Part shown: piece by piece, positions 27,818 to 36,111 of the stretch
How the letters are laid out: the number at the start of each line of letters is the position of its first letter
How positions within the stretch are numbered: position 1 is the stretch's first letter
Assembly: GCF_003386205.1 (NCBI RefSeq)
Contig: NZ_QRDY01000001.1
Coordinates: 620,001 to 684,000, forward strand
Origin: Cohnella lupini
Lineage (GTDB): Bacteria; Bacillota; Bacilli; Paenibacillales; Paenibacillaceae
Direction: 5' to 3'
Length of the DNA stretch: 64,000 nt
Notes under the pieces: generated by a model
Databases searched by the model: none
Told to the model about the DNA's origin: nothing
What the model saw: the letters and a program-made list of their open reading frames with translations, nothing else
Translations under genes and position numbers: made by a program

Positions 27818-28252
27818 ATGAGTAGAATCGGTATACTCTTCGTACTCTTTATTATTTTTTCAAATCAGAATGTATATGCAGATTGGGAACATAGATTTGT
27901 TGTTTATTCAGGAGATTTATATGTTGTTACCGATGACAAGATTGAGGGAGAAAAGATTGAAAAGAAGATAGGTAAAGTGACAAGATATTCAGATCGTGAG
28001 GGAACCTATAGGGGAAACTTCTCAAATGTATATCCTAAAGGCACGGAGTATTATTCAATTATAGGAATAGGTACAGGGACGGAAATTGCAATAAAAACAG
28101 AAAATGGATTCGTCAAAGCAATAAATAATGGAAAATATGAATCAATAAATCTAATTGATGATTTATATTTTTGGATAAAAATAATTTTTGGAATAGCTGG
28201 ATTAACCATAATAATATTCATTTACAAGACATTAAGACTTAAACAATCGTAA
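27818..28252 (+). CDS. Cassette 1: membrane-anchored protein, unknown
   Basis: Sole gene of cassette 1 (27781-28453). 144 residues: signal-like N-terminus (SRIGILFVLFIIFSNQNVYA), a polar domain, and a C-terminal transmembrane helix (~118-137). Strong G-rich ribosome site. AT-rich compared with the flanking chromosome. No family recognised. As the cassette nearest the recombinase it would be the most recent insertion. Confidence 0.7.
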   Translation: MSRIGILFVLFIIFSNQNVYADWEHRFVVYSGDLYVVTDDKIEGEKIEKKIGKVTRYSDREGTYRGNFSNVYPKGTEYYSIIGIGTGTEIAIKTENGFVKAINNGKYESINLIDDLYFWIKIIFGIAGLTIIIFIYKTLRLKQS

Positions 28253-28266
28253 GTGAAAGTGGCATC

Positions 28267-28459
28267 GCATAACACAATATTCACGCTTCGGGGCATTCGC
28301 CCCTCGGTCCGGACCGGAGTTAGAAGAGGATTCGGGGTAGTAATTGGCAGTAACAGGGAAGCATAATCAGCCGGACACATCCCACCACCTAACCGCATCG
28401 CGGCCAGTCGCTTCGCTCCTTTAAGGTGGTAGGACGTCGTGAATACACGAACGTTAGAC
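28267..28459 (+). repeat. attC-like site 1
   Basis: Left core GCATAAC, right core GTTAGAC. Outer box ATATTCACG/CGTGAATAC; hairpin GGGGC-ATTC-GCCCC; stem GTCCGG/CCGGAC; stem CCACCTAA/TTAAGGTGG. The UUCG-type third hairpin is imperfect in this copy. Confidence 0.85.
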
Positions 28460-28518
28460 GAAACTCTTGTAAAGCCTTTAAAAATCAATATAGATAATTC
28501 AATTTCTAGGAGGATATC

Positions 28519-29076
28519 TTGAAGAAGCCTTTAATAATTTCAATTGCAGCAGTTTCAGGCGGGGGAAAGACTACTGTAATACAACTTCTTAATAACGAAT
28601 TAGCCAATTCAATAGCTTTATTTTTCGATAATTATGATTTTGAAGGTCCTGATAACCTAATTGAGTGGGCTCATCAAGGAGGAGATTATAATGAATGGAA
28701 ATTGTCTCCCTTAATTAACGATTTAAGAATAATATTAGATAATAAAGACACTCAAAATGATTACATATTACTTGACTATCCATTTGCGTACTTAAATAAA
28801 GAAATGAATGAATTTATTGATTTGACTATTTTTATTGATACCCCTCTAGACGTTGCAATGGCTAGACGGATTTTGAGAGATTTTAATTACTCAAGTGCCG
28901 AGGAAATTAGGCTTGATATGCAATCATATTTGTCTGGAGCAAGAGAAGCATACCTTGCCATGTTAAATTCAGTGAAACCAAACTCCGATGTGATAATTGA
29001 TGGTACTCAAGGAAGGAATGAATTGGTAGAGAGTATTAAACAACAGATCACGAACCATTTGAAAGTAACTCATTGA
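28519..29076 (+). CDS. Cassette 2: P-loop kinase (uridine kinase-like)
   Basis: Cassette 2 (28454-29276). 185 residues with a P-loop AAVSGGGKTT at ~11-20, a DY/F-rich substrate region (FFDNYDFEGP) and IDTPLDVAMARRILRDF typical of small-molecule kinases of the uridine/AAA_33 type. TTG start after AGGAGG. Phosphorylates an unknown small substrate. Confidence 0.75.
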   Translation: MKKPLIISIAAVSGGGKTTVIQLLNNELANSIALFFDNYDFEGPDNLIEWAHQGGDYNEWKLSPLINDLRIILDNKDTQNDYILLDYPFAYLNKEMNEFIDLTIFIDTPLDVAMARRILRDFNYSSAEEIRLDMQSYLSGAREAYLAMLNSVKPNSDVIIDGTQGRNELVESIKQQITNHLKVTH

Positions 29077-29089
29077 AGCCAAGAGCTTC

Positions 29090-29282
29090 GTCTAACACCG
29101 TATTCACGCATCGGGGCATACGCCCCTCGGTCCGGCAGAAGTTAGGAGTGTATTCGATGAGGCAATTGGCAGAAGCAGGGAAGTAGATTCAGCCGGACAC
29201 ACCCGCACCACCTAACCGCATCGCGGCCGGTTCCTTCGGAACCTTAAGGTGGTGGGGCGTCGTGAATACAAGAACGTTATCG
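29090..29282 (+). repeat. attC-like site 2
   Basis: Left core GTCTAAC, right core GTTATCG. Hairpin GGGGC-ATAC-GCCCC; stem CCGCACCACC/GGTGGTGGGG; third hairpin GGTTCC-TTCG-GAACC, one pair longer than in most copies. Confidence 0.85.
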
Positions 29283-29334
29283 GAAATCTCCGAGTGCGAA
29301 AGAGCAATTGAAAGAATAAAATAAAGACAAAGAA

Positions 29335-29493
29335 ATGAATAAACAATCTCGCCAAAGAATAATTAAATCAATACTAATCAAAGTAACTAAATTAGTCGCG
29401 AGTGATCCGAAGATCAGAGCAACCTTCGGCGCCGCGGCTTTTTATGATGAACTAGATAGAAGAACTCAAAGAGAAATGAAGAGCAGAAATTGA
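29335..29493 (+). CDS. Cassette 3: possible 52-residue basic protein
   Basis: Cassette 3 (29277-29773) otherwise lacks a gene. This short frame encodes MNKQSRQRIIKSILIKV..., a basic helix-rich peptide ending RRTQREMKSRN. No clear ribosome site (only AAAG upstream), so it may be spurious. Confidence 0.35.
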   Translation: MNKQSRQRIIKSILIKVTKLVASDPKIRATFGAAAFYDELDRRTQREMKSRN

Positions 29494-29504
29494 AGGACTG
29501 GGTT

Positions 29505-29560
29505 ATAATACCAATTAAGACCGTAATTAAGACCGTAATTAAGATCGTAATTAAAGAGCA
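29505..29560 (+). repeat. Short tandem repeat in cassette 3
   Basis: About four imperfect copies of a 12-bp unit TAAGACCGTAAT just before site 3. Confidence 0.7.
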
Positions 29561-29613
29561 ATATTGAAGATATGAAGAGCGAACTGTAAGTTGATCAAGA
29601 AGTCGGAGACATC

Positions 29614-29779
29614 CGATAACACCATATTCACGCTTCGGCAGACGAGCTGCCTCGGTTCGCCCCAAGTGGAAAGTGCTGTTAGTGGAGTCAGGCGAACACA
29701 CCCGCACCACCTAACCGCATCGCGGCCGGTCCTTCGGACCTTAAGGTGGTGGGGCGTCGTGAATACAAGAACGTTAGCT
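29614..29779 (+). repeat. attC-like site 3 (short, covarying variant)
   Basis: Left core CGATAAC, right core GTTAGCT; 166 bp. All arms are rewritten but still paired: hairpin GGCAG-acgag-CTGCC instead of GGGGC/GCCCC, stem GTTCGCC/GGCGAAC instead of GTCCGGC/GCCGGAC, and GGTCC-TTCG-GGACC. The middle arm is shortened. Confidence 0.85.
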
Positions 29780-29810
29780 GAAATCTCTGGTAATTGAAAT
29801 GAGGGATAAA

Positions 29811-30044
29811 ATGAGGAAAGTACTTAGATTATTTAGTTACTACAAATACAAGTACAAACGACCCCGATTTTTTATTGTCTTTTTTAGTTTTTTTTGGATC
29901 ATTATTATAGGCATGACATTAGTTTCATCCATATATAATAAAAACGTTTTAATTTTTTTGAATGGCAGTATTTTATTAATTATTTATCCATTCCTAATAA
30001 GGTTGCTAGTTTATATAATTGCAAAGTCGAATGGTTGGAAATAG
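29811..30044 (+). CDS. Cassette 4: small two-helix membrane protein
   Basis: Cassette 4 (29774-30385). 77 residues: a basic aromatic N-terminus (LFSYYKYKYKRPR), then two hydrophobic helices (~23-43 and ~51-70). ATG 29811 follows GAGGG by 5 nt; the upstream ATG at 29799 has no ribosome site. Function unknown. Confidence 0.6.
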   Translation: MRKVLRLFSYYKYKYKRPRFFIVFFSFFWIIIIGMTLVSSIYNKNVLIFLNGSILLIIYPFLIRLLVYIIAKSNGWK

Positions 30045-30049
30045 AAGAA

Positions 30050-30134
30050 CTTGAATTAAAGGACTTGAATTAAAGGACTTGAATTAAAGGACTTGAATTA
30101 AAGAACTTGAATTAAAGAACTTGAATTAAAGAAA
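30050..30134 (+). repeat. 14-bp tandem repeat in cassette 4
   Basis: About six copies of TTGAATTAAAGGAC (later copies TTGAATTAAAGAAC) directly after the cassette 4 gene. Confidence 0.85.
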
Positions 30135-30203
30135 GTGATTTGAATTATTAATATTTAGAATTGAAATTGTATTTGGTAGTAATTCAGAGAAGTCAGAGAC
30201 TTC

Positions 30204-30391
30204 AGCTAACACCATATTCACGCATCGGGCCATTCGGCCCTCGGTCCGGCCGGAGTTAGAAGCGGATTCGGGGAGGCAATTGCAGTAGCAGGGAAGCGGA
30301 ATCAGCCGGACACATCCAACTCCCTAACCGCATTGCGGCCGCCCTTCGGGCTTAAGGGAGTTGGACGTCGTGAATACAAGGAACGTTATCC
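30204..30391 (+). repeat. attC-like site 4
   Basis: Left core AGCTAAC, right core GTTATCC. Hairpin GGGCC-ATTC-GGCCC; stem GTCCGGC/GCCGGAC; lower stem TCCAACTCCC/GGGAGTTGGA, different from the common CCGCACCACC form yet fully paired; hairpin GCCC-TTCG-GGGC. Confidence 0.88.
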
Positions 30392-30475
30392 GAAAGATTC
30401 GAGAGGGATGATTAAGATCAAATTAACAGTCTGGACAATTTGAAAGCCTTCAATTGCTCATATTCAAAACAGTAT

Positions 30476-30609
30476 TTGAAGACCGGAGATCAAGAGCGTA
30501 TTTGAAGACCGGAGATCAAGAGCGTACTTGAAGACCGGAGATCAAGAGCGTATTTGAAGACCGGAGATCAAGAGCGTATTTGAAGACCAGAGATCAAGAC
30601 CGTATTTGA
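30476..30609 (+). repeat. 26-bp tandem repeat filling ORF-less cassette 5
   Basis: About five copies of a 26-bp unit (TTGAAGACCGGAGATCAAGA + GCGTAT). Cassette 5 (30386-30897) has no convincing gene on either strand; this array is its main content. Confidence 0.85.
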
Positions 30610-30715
30610 ATGACAAAGAAATTAAGACCGACCACAATTGATAGACAATAATAGCAGTTACCTTAAATCGAGATGACAGGATCTTTTGTAAGTAGCTCGA
30701 GAGGTCGAATCCTTC

Positions 30716-30903
30716 GGATAACACCATATTCACGCTTCGGGACATTCGTCCCTCGGTCCGGCAGAAGTTAGAAGTGAATTCGGGGAAGGATTTTCAGTAG
30801 CGAGGAAGCGGAATCAGCCGGACACACCCGCACCACCTAACCGCATCGCGGCCGCCCTTCGGGCTTAAGGTGGTGGGGCGTCGTGAATACAAGAACGTTA
30901 TCC
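30716..30903 (+). repeat. attC-like site 5
   Basis: Left core GGATAAC, right core GTTATCC. Hairpin GGGAC-ATTC-GTCCC (compensatory change from GGGGC/GCCCC); GTCCGGC/GCCGGAC; CCGCACCACC/GGTGGTGGGG; GCCC-TTCG-GGGC. Confidence 0.88.
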
Positions 30904-30938
30904 GAAACCACCTTTAATAAAAAGGAATGATTTTAACT

Positions 30939-31472
30939 ATGATTTGGGAGTCATCTTACTGGAAAGATGATTTGTTAGCATTGTCTAAGAAGCTAAATAA
31001 AGTCTATAAAACTAAAGAATATGATGAACATCTAGCTGCTCGTTTTGAAAAAGATATAATGCTTGCGCTTTACTCGGTAAGAAAACTATCCGAGGCATCA
31101 AAACTCTCGGTAGGAACCATTGAAAAGAATATTAAAGTCAAAGCCTATAAAAATATTAAAAACGTAACGAGAATGAATTGGCATAGAATTGAAGAACTTT
31201 ATGATTTACAGAATCCAATGAAAGAAGATATCGGGATTCAGAAATTATATAATCAAGTGATTCATAGTTATATATTTTTTATATCAACAGATGATAATCA
31301 AATAATTAATGGGTTTTTCTTTAATTCGGATAAAACTCGAAATGACAAGTTATATTATCTTGATTTAACTGATTTTGATAACCTAATTACAATGGTAGGT
31401 AAAGATTATCCAACTGAAGCAAATTTCATTTATGATGAGAAGATTAAAGATTATAAAGTAAATTCAAAATAA
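30939..31472 (+). CDS. Cassette 6: hypothetical protein of a widespread small family
   Basis: Cassette 6 (30898-31703). About 177 residues beginning MIWESSYWKDDLLALSKKL, a start I associate with an uncharacterised family found in mobile regions of many bacteria. Soluble; helical N-terminal half with conserved RKLSEASKLS-type helix. AAGGA ribosome site; ATG 30927 is an alternative. Function unknown. Confidence 0.65.
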   Translation: MIWESSYWKDDLLALSKKLNKVYKTKEYDEHLAARFEKDIMLALYSVRKLSEASKLSVGTIEKNIKVKAYKNIKNVTRMNWHRIEELYDLQNPMKEDIGIQKLYNQVIHSYIFFISTDDNQIINGFFFNSDKTRNDKLYYLDLTDFDNLITMVGKDYPTEANFIYDEKIKDYKVNSK

Positions 31473-31515
31473 ATACAGCAAAGAATATTTAGTAAATCGA
31501 AGAAGAGGTGGCATC

Positions 31516-31709
31516 GGATAACACCGGATTCACGCTGCGCGGCTACGCCGCTTGGTCCGGACCGTAGTAATCGAAGCGGATTCGATTGAAGTATTTCAGC
31601 AGCAGGGAAGCGGAATCAGCCGGACAACCCTGCACAGCCTAACCGCGTCGCGGCCGCTCCCGATGGTCGCTTAAGGCAGTGAGGGTTCGTGAATCCAAGA
31701 ACGTTAGAT
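31516..31709 (+). repeat. attC-like site 6 (compensatory inner box)
   Basis: Left core GGATAAC, right core GTTAGAT. The inner box is GGATTCACG on the left and CGTGAATCC on the right, both changed relative to other sites so pairing is kept. Hairpin GCGGC-TAC-GCCGC. Lower stem CCCTGCACAGCC/GGCAGTGAGGG is partly mismatched. Confidence 0.88.
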
Positions 31710-31755
31710 GAAATTACTGCTAAATGCTAAATAAAGAAAGAAATGGTGAGTAATA

Positions 31756-32106
31756 ATGTCGGTTGCTAACTACAAACTAAATAGTTTATTTCAACAGTTA
31801 GAAATCATCAAAGAAAGTTATGTTGATCTTAGTTCTTCAAGCTTAAATAAGGAATCAATAATGCCCTGGACAGAACATAAAAAGACTTATGAAGAAATTG
31901 GACAACACATAAGTGAAGAAAAGTTTAGTCGAATGCAATCTGAAATAATAGAAGAAGTAATTTGTTCAATTCTTGAAATGATTGATGGATATAAGGACTT
32001 AAATTTCAAGGCAGACATAATCGATAAAGAAACCGGGGAATCAATAATAGCTGGAATTCAACTGCATGATAAATATAGGGATTATATAGAAACCAAAGAA
32101 AGTTGA
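31756..32106 (+). CDS. Cassette 7: hypothetical protein
   Basis: Cassette 7 (31704-32313). 116 residues, acidic, mostly helical (ANYKLNSLFQQLEIIKESYVDL...). No membrane segment or motif recognised. Function unknown. Confidence 0.6.
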   Translation: MSVANYKLNSLFQQLEIIKESYVDLSSSSLNKESIMPWTEHKKTYEEIGQHISEEKFSRMQSEIIEEVICSILEMIDGYKDLNFKADIIDKETGESIIAGIQLHDKYRDYIETKES

Positions 32107-32132
32107 GGGTCAATCAAGAAGGCAGTAACTTC

Positions 32133-32319
32133 ATCTAACACCATATTCACGCATCGGGGCATTCGCCCCTCGGTCCGGCAGGAGTTAGAAGTGGATTCGG
32201 AGGGGAGCTTTCAGTAGCAAGGAAGCGGAATCAGCCGGACACATCCCACCACCTAACCGCATCGCGGCCGCCCTTCGGGCTTAAGGTGGTAGGACGTCGT
32301 GAATACAAGAACGTTATAT
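32133..32319 (+). repeat. attC-like site 7
   Basis: Left core ATCTAAC, right core GTTATAT. Hairpin GGGGC-ATTC-GCCCC; GTCCGGC/GCCGGAC; lower stem TCCCACCACC/GGTGGTAGGA; GCCC-TTCG-GGGC. Confidence 0.88.
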
Positions 32320-32366
32320 GAAATTACTGCAAAAACCTTTAATAAATCATCTTAGGAGATATTTAA

Positions 32367-32675
32367 ATGTTTGAAAATTTCAATTTTAAACCAGGTACAG
32401 TAACTTACAATCCCTATAAATTAAGCCCTGACGAGATGACAGATATTAAATGGTTAACTGAAGATATGCTGCAAGTTAAATATCCAAATAATTATATAAT
32501 AGATGTAGGATGGTACGGCAAATCTTTTACACTCAATGGAGTATTTATTATTTATATTATAAAAGATCAAAAATGGGATAACCCCGTATTCAAACAAGAT
32601 TATAGATCAGTGACAGAACTATATGAAGGAATGAAAATAACTATCCAAAGAATTACACAATTAATGAACCAATAA
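32367..32675 (+). CDS. Cassette 8: hypothetical protein
   Basis: Cassette 8 (32314-32900). 102 residues with a compact alpha/beta look (DEMTDIKWLTEDMLQVKYPNNYIIDVGWYG...). TAGGAGA ribosome site. No family recognised. Confidence 0.6.
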   Translation: MFENFNFKPGTVTYNPYKLSPDEMTDIKWLTEDMLQVKYPNNYIIDVGWYGKSFTLNGVFIIYIIKDQKWDNPVFKQDYRSVTELYEGMKITIQRITQLMNQ

Positions 32676-32718
32676 GAAATAAAAACTTGCTTGAAATCTC
32701 GAAGAAGGCAGTAACTTC

Positions 32719-32906
32719 ATATAACACCATATTCACGCTTCGGGCCATTCGGCCCTCGGTCCGGCAGAAGTCAGATGAGGATTCGAAGAGGGATTTCAGC
32801 AGCAGGGAAGTAGATTCAGCCGGACACATCCCTCCACCTAACCGCGTCGCGGCCGCCCCTCCGGGGCTTAAGGTGCAGGGACGTCGTGAATACAAGAACG
32901 TTAGCT
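32719..32906 (+). repeat. attC-like site 8
   Basis: Left core ATATAAC, right core GTTAGCT. Hairpin GGGCC-ATTC-GGCCC; lower stem TCCCTCCACC/GGTGCAGGGA; third hairpin GCCCC-TCCG-GGGC. Confidence 0.87.
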
Positions 32907-33010
32907 GAAATCAATGTACAGTTCAAATAGAAAAACTTAATTGAAGTGATTCAGATTTTTGTTTTTACCTAAATTGGTTATTGTTGTAATCTCGAGTAGA
33001 GGTGATGATA

Positions 33011-33787
33011 ATGACAACTAATTTTGGGAATGTCTCGAAGGACTATGCAAAGTATCGTGATCGCTTACCGGAGATCTTATTTGAACAACTTCAAGCCAAA
33101 GATGTTCAATTCGGAAATAAAGATGTAGTTGAGTTAGGCTCTGGAAGCGGGATCTTCAGCAGGGACTTAGTGAAATTAGGAGCACGAGTAATTGGAATTG
33201 AGCCATCACAAGAGCTGATTAAGGAAGCTGAAGTTCTGGATGAAGAAGAAAATATTAAATCAATAACTTACATAAGAGCGCAGGCTGAGGATTTTAATAT
33301 TGAAGGTAAGTACAAGTTGTTTTGTGTGGTAAGAGCCTGGCACTGGTTCGACAGGATAAAAGCGATTCAGAATATTAAGACAAAAATGCAGCCAGAAGCA
33401 GAGCTAGTTGTAATTAATTCAATATTTTTACCGAATTCGAAAGTTGCACAAGAAACCTTTGAGGTACTTACAAATAACCATATCGAATTAAAGCCTGCCG
33501 GATCAAATGCTGAAGTGAAAGAGCGTAGAAATGGCTTTCCAATAAACTGGTTTCAAGAATGGAAGAATAATTCATTACAACTAATTGATGAATGGCAGCA
33601 CGACTATAATTTAATATTTACTCCTGAAGAATGGTGTGGAAAGATTCGATCAATTTCATGGCTAACAAACGAATCAGAAGAGACTAAAAATAGAATTACT
33701 AATGAATTAATGAAGAAGTTTGAGAGTACAGTACATCAATTAATAATTCCACATAGATATTCGGTAGTGATATTAAGGCTAGTGTAA
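33011..33787 (+). CDS. Cassette 9: class I SAM-dependent methyltransferase
   Basis: Cassette 9 (32901-33998). About 258 residues. SAM motif I VVELGSGSGIFSRDL at ~41-55, motif II region VIGIEPSQELIKEAE, and AWHWFD typical of the methyltransferase-11 group. ATG 33011 lies 7 nt after GAGGTG. Substrate unknown; such enzymes often modify small molecules. One of the larger cassette genes. Confidence 0.82.
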   Translation: MTTNFGNVSKDYAKYRDRLPEILFEQLQAKDVQFGNKDVVELGSGSGIFSRDLVKLGARVIGIEPSQELIKEAEVLDEEENIKSITYIRAQAEDFNIEGKYKLFCVVRAWHWFDRIKAIQNIKTKMQPEAELVVINSIFLPNSKVAQETFEVLTNNHIELKPAGSNAEVKERRNGFPINWFQEWKNNSLQLIDEWQHDYNLIFTPEEWCGKIRSISWLTNESEETKNRITNELMKKFESTVHQLIIPHRYSVVILRLV

Positions 33788-33813
33788 GCGATTCAAGGGA
33801 TGACATTGACTTC

Positions 33814-34004
33814 AGCTAACACCATATTCACGCATCGGGACATTCGTCCCTCGGTCCGGCCGGAGTTAGAAGTGGATTCGAAGTTGAGAATTTCAGAAGC
33901 AGGGAAGCGGAATCAGCCGGACACACCCGCACCACCTAACCGCATCGCGGCCGTCCCTTCGGGACTTAAGGTGGTGGGGCGTCGTGAATACAAGAACGTT
34001 AGAG
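33814..34004 (+). repeat. attC-like site 9
   Basis: Left core AGCTAAC, right core GTTAGAG. Hairpin GGGAC-ATTC-GTCCC; GTCCGGC/GCCGGAC; CCGCACCACC/GGTGGTGGGG; GTCCC-TTCG-GGGAC. Confidence 0.88.
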
Positions 34005-34089
34005 GAAATTCCCGCAAGAGCTAAAGTGCAAATTAAATAATAGACCAAGCATGTTAAGTCACAAGAATAATAAGTTCAAACATCATAAC

Positions 34090-34354
34090 TAAGCATTATA
34101 AGACCAAGCATCATAAGACCAAGCATCATAAGACCAAGCATCATAAGACCAAGCATCATAAGACCAAGCATCATAAGACCAAGCATAATAAGAACAAAGC
34201 ATAATAAGAACAAAGCATAATAAGAACAAAGCATAATAAGAACAAAGCATAATAAGAACAAAGCATAATAAGAACAAAGCATAATAAGAACAAAGCATAA
34301 TAAGAACAAAGCATAATAAGAACAAAGCATAATAAGAACAAAGCATAATAAGAC
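34090..34354 (+). repeat. Tandem repeats filling ORF-less cassette 10
   Basis: About six copies of a 15-bp unit (ACCAAGCATCATAAG) pass into about ten copies of a 16-bp unit (AACAAAGCATAATAAG). Cassette 10 (33999-34544) has no + strand gene. Minus-strand frames through the repeat give a periodic Leu/Cys/Tyr peptide and are judged artefacts. Confidence 0.9.
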
Positions 34355-34403
34355 CTATATACAATAGATTCTATGAAGGTATTTCAAAGAAGGCGAGAAC
34401 ATC

Positions 34404-34550
34404 CTCTAACACCATATTCGCGCTGCGGGCCATTCGGCCCTTGATCTGCCCGAGGCATTTTCGAGGAAGTGAATCAGGCAGATACATCCATTCCCCTAAG
34501 ATAAGAGCTATCTAAGGGGAATGGACGTCGCGAATACACGAACGTTATAG
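34404..34550 (+). repeat. attC-like site 10 (compact variant)
   Basis: Left core CTCTAAC, right core GTTATAG; 147 bp. Inner box ATTCGCG/CGCGAAT covaries. Stem ATCTGCC/GGCAGAT replaces GTCCGGC/GCCGGAC. The lower arm is one long hairpin, TCCATTCCCCTAAGATA paired to TATCTAAGGGGAATGGA, without the usual extra hairpins. Confidence 0.88.
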
Positions 34551-34587
34551 GAAATCGGTGCAAACAGATAAAACTAAAGGAGATTTT

Positions 34588-35133
34588 ATGCTTACAGAAA
34601 ACAAAGTTCGCATTGTTAGATTTGCAAATGAAGGTTTTGATATTAAGAGAGATACAGGTGCATTCTCATTTTATGATTTGGAAGTAACCGATTATTCGCA
34701 TGATTACACTTTAATTAGAAATAGAGATCGAATTCATAGTCAGTCAATCGATGGCTGTTATTGTCATTTTTATAAGTTCAATGTTCAGAGTATTCAGGAT
34801 GGCGGGATACTCGCAAGTCGTCAAGGACACAAAATTAATATTGGATATTTAGCTTTGGATCATGCAGTTTACGCAAGAAATATGAGACCTGATAAAGATA
34901 AAACTAGAATAGTTAGAGTGAATAAGGAGATTAGAGACCCATCGAATGGAAATACCCATACTTTTCAAGATGATTCCTACATGGACTCGTATGCTTGGGT
35001 TCGAATGAAACTATCATTATTAATAGAAAGAACTAATGAGTATCTAAGAACGAATAAAACAGACATTGTGCCAGAGCACTTAAGTGAAATTTTTCTTACC
35101 GGAGATGATCAAAGATCTATGGAAATCAAATGA
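34588..35133 (+). CDS. Cassette 11: hypothetical protein
   Basis: Cassette 11 (34545-35396). 181 residues from the ATG following AAAGGAG. Soluble, mixed alpha/beta (TENKVRIVRFANEGFDIKRDT... GHKINIGYLALDHAVYARNMR). No motif recognised. Confidence 0.6.
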   Translation: MLTENKVRIVRFANEGFDIKRDTGAFSFYDLEVTDYSHDYTLIRNRDRIHSQSIDGCYCHFYKFNVQSIQDGGILASRQGHKINIGYLALDHAVYARNMRPDKDKTRIVRVNKEIRDPSNGNTHTFQDDSYMDSYAWVRMKLSLLIERTNEYLRTNKTDIVPEHLSEIFLTGDDQRSMEIK

Positions 35134-35212
35134 AATTAAGATTCAAATTCCAAATAGGATGTAAAGCTTTAATTAAATAGATTTTGCAGTAATTCAGGAA
35201 GGCACCGACATC

Positions 35213-35402
35213 CTATAACACCATATTCACGCATCGGGGCATTCGCCCCTCGGTCCAGCCGGAGTTAGAAGTTGATTCGGAGGGGAACTTTCAGTAGCAG
35301 GGAAGCGGAATCAGCCGGACACACCCGCACCACCTAACCGCATCGCGGCCGGTCCTTCGGACCTTAAGGTGGTGGGGCCTCGTGAACACAAGAACGTTAT
35401 CT
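35213..35402 (+). repeat. attC-like site 11
   Basis: Left core CTATAAC, right core GTTATCT. Hairpin GGGGC-ATTC-GCCCC; GTCCAGC/GCCGGAC (one mismatch); CCGCACCACC/GGTGGTGGGG; GGTCC-TTCG-GGACC; right inner box CGTGAACAC has one change. Confidence 0.86.
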
Positions 35403-35456
35403 GAAAGTGTGAAGCAAGATTAGAACCAATAAAAATCTTAAGTGCGAGGGAATCAT

Positions 35457-35795
35457 ATGAGTTGTATCTTTTTCAGAATTATTGCTAGAGAAGAGCCAGC
35501 AGAGATTATATATGAAGATGATGATGTGATTTCATTTTATGGACTTCATGATATGGCGCCGGTGCACGCTCTTGTAATACCAAAGAAACACATAGAGAAC
35601 ATAATGGATATTGAAGATCACGATGAAAGCATTATTTTTAAGTGCCATATAGGAATAAAGAACGTGGCAAGAAAACTCGGAGTTGATCAAGCTGGATTTA
35701 GAATAATAACGAATACAGGAAAGCACGGGCAACAAGAGATTTATCATCTGCACTATCATTTGATTGGCGGTAGGGAATTAACCTGGCAGATGTAA
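35457..35795 (+). CDS. Cassette 12: HIT-family hydrolase
   Basis: Cassette 12 (35397-36079). 112 residues; histidine triad HLHYHLIGGR with H97, H99, H101, plus CIFFRIIAREEPAEIIYEDD at the N-terminus, as in HinT-type nucleoside phosphoramidases. ATG 35457 follows GCGAGGG. A complete, apparently active enzyme. Confidence 0.88.
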   Translation: MSCIFFRIIAREEPAEIIYEDDDVISFYGLHDMAPVHALVIPKKHIENIMDIEDHDESIIFKCHIGIKNVARKLGVDQAGFRIITNTGKHGQQEIYHLHYHLIGGRELTWQM

Positions 35796-35890
35796 AGAAC
35801 AAGAATTATCTAAAGTTCTAGAGATGAATAAGAGAAAAAGATATCATTTTGAAGAAATAAGAGATTTGTGGGTAACTCAAGAGCACCTTC

Positions 35891-36085
35891 AGATAACATC
35901 TTATTCACGCTTCGGGGCATGCGCCCCTCGGTCCGGCCGGAGTTAGAAGCGGATTCGGGAAGGCAATTGGCAGTAGCGAGGAAGCGGAATCAGCCGGACA
36001 CACCCGCACCACCTAACCGCATCGCGGCCGCCACTTCGTGGCTTAAGGTGGTGGTGGGGCGTCGTGAATACAAGAAACGTTAGAT
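35891..36085 (+). repeat. attC-like site 12
   Basis: Left core AGATAAC, right core GTTAGAT. Hairpin GGGGC-ATGC-GCCCC; GTCCGGC/GCCGGAC; CCGCACCACC/GGTGGTGGTGGGG with a small insertion; GCCAC-TTCG-GTGGC-type third hairpin. Confidence 0.86.
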
Positions 36086-36111
36086 GAAATGGCCAAGAGC
36101 GGAGGAAATAA

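Noticed and set aside
29414-29710. 98-residue minus-strand ORF in cassette 3
   Set aside because: It spans the site and the 12-bp tandem repeat and has no start signal; opposite in direction to all other cassette genes.
34076-34364. Minus-strand frames encoding a periodic Leu/Cys/Tyr peptide
   Set aside because: They are translations of the 15/16-bp tandem repeat, with no ribosome site; two frames look equally open because the unit is stop-free.
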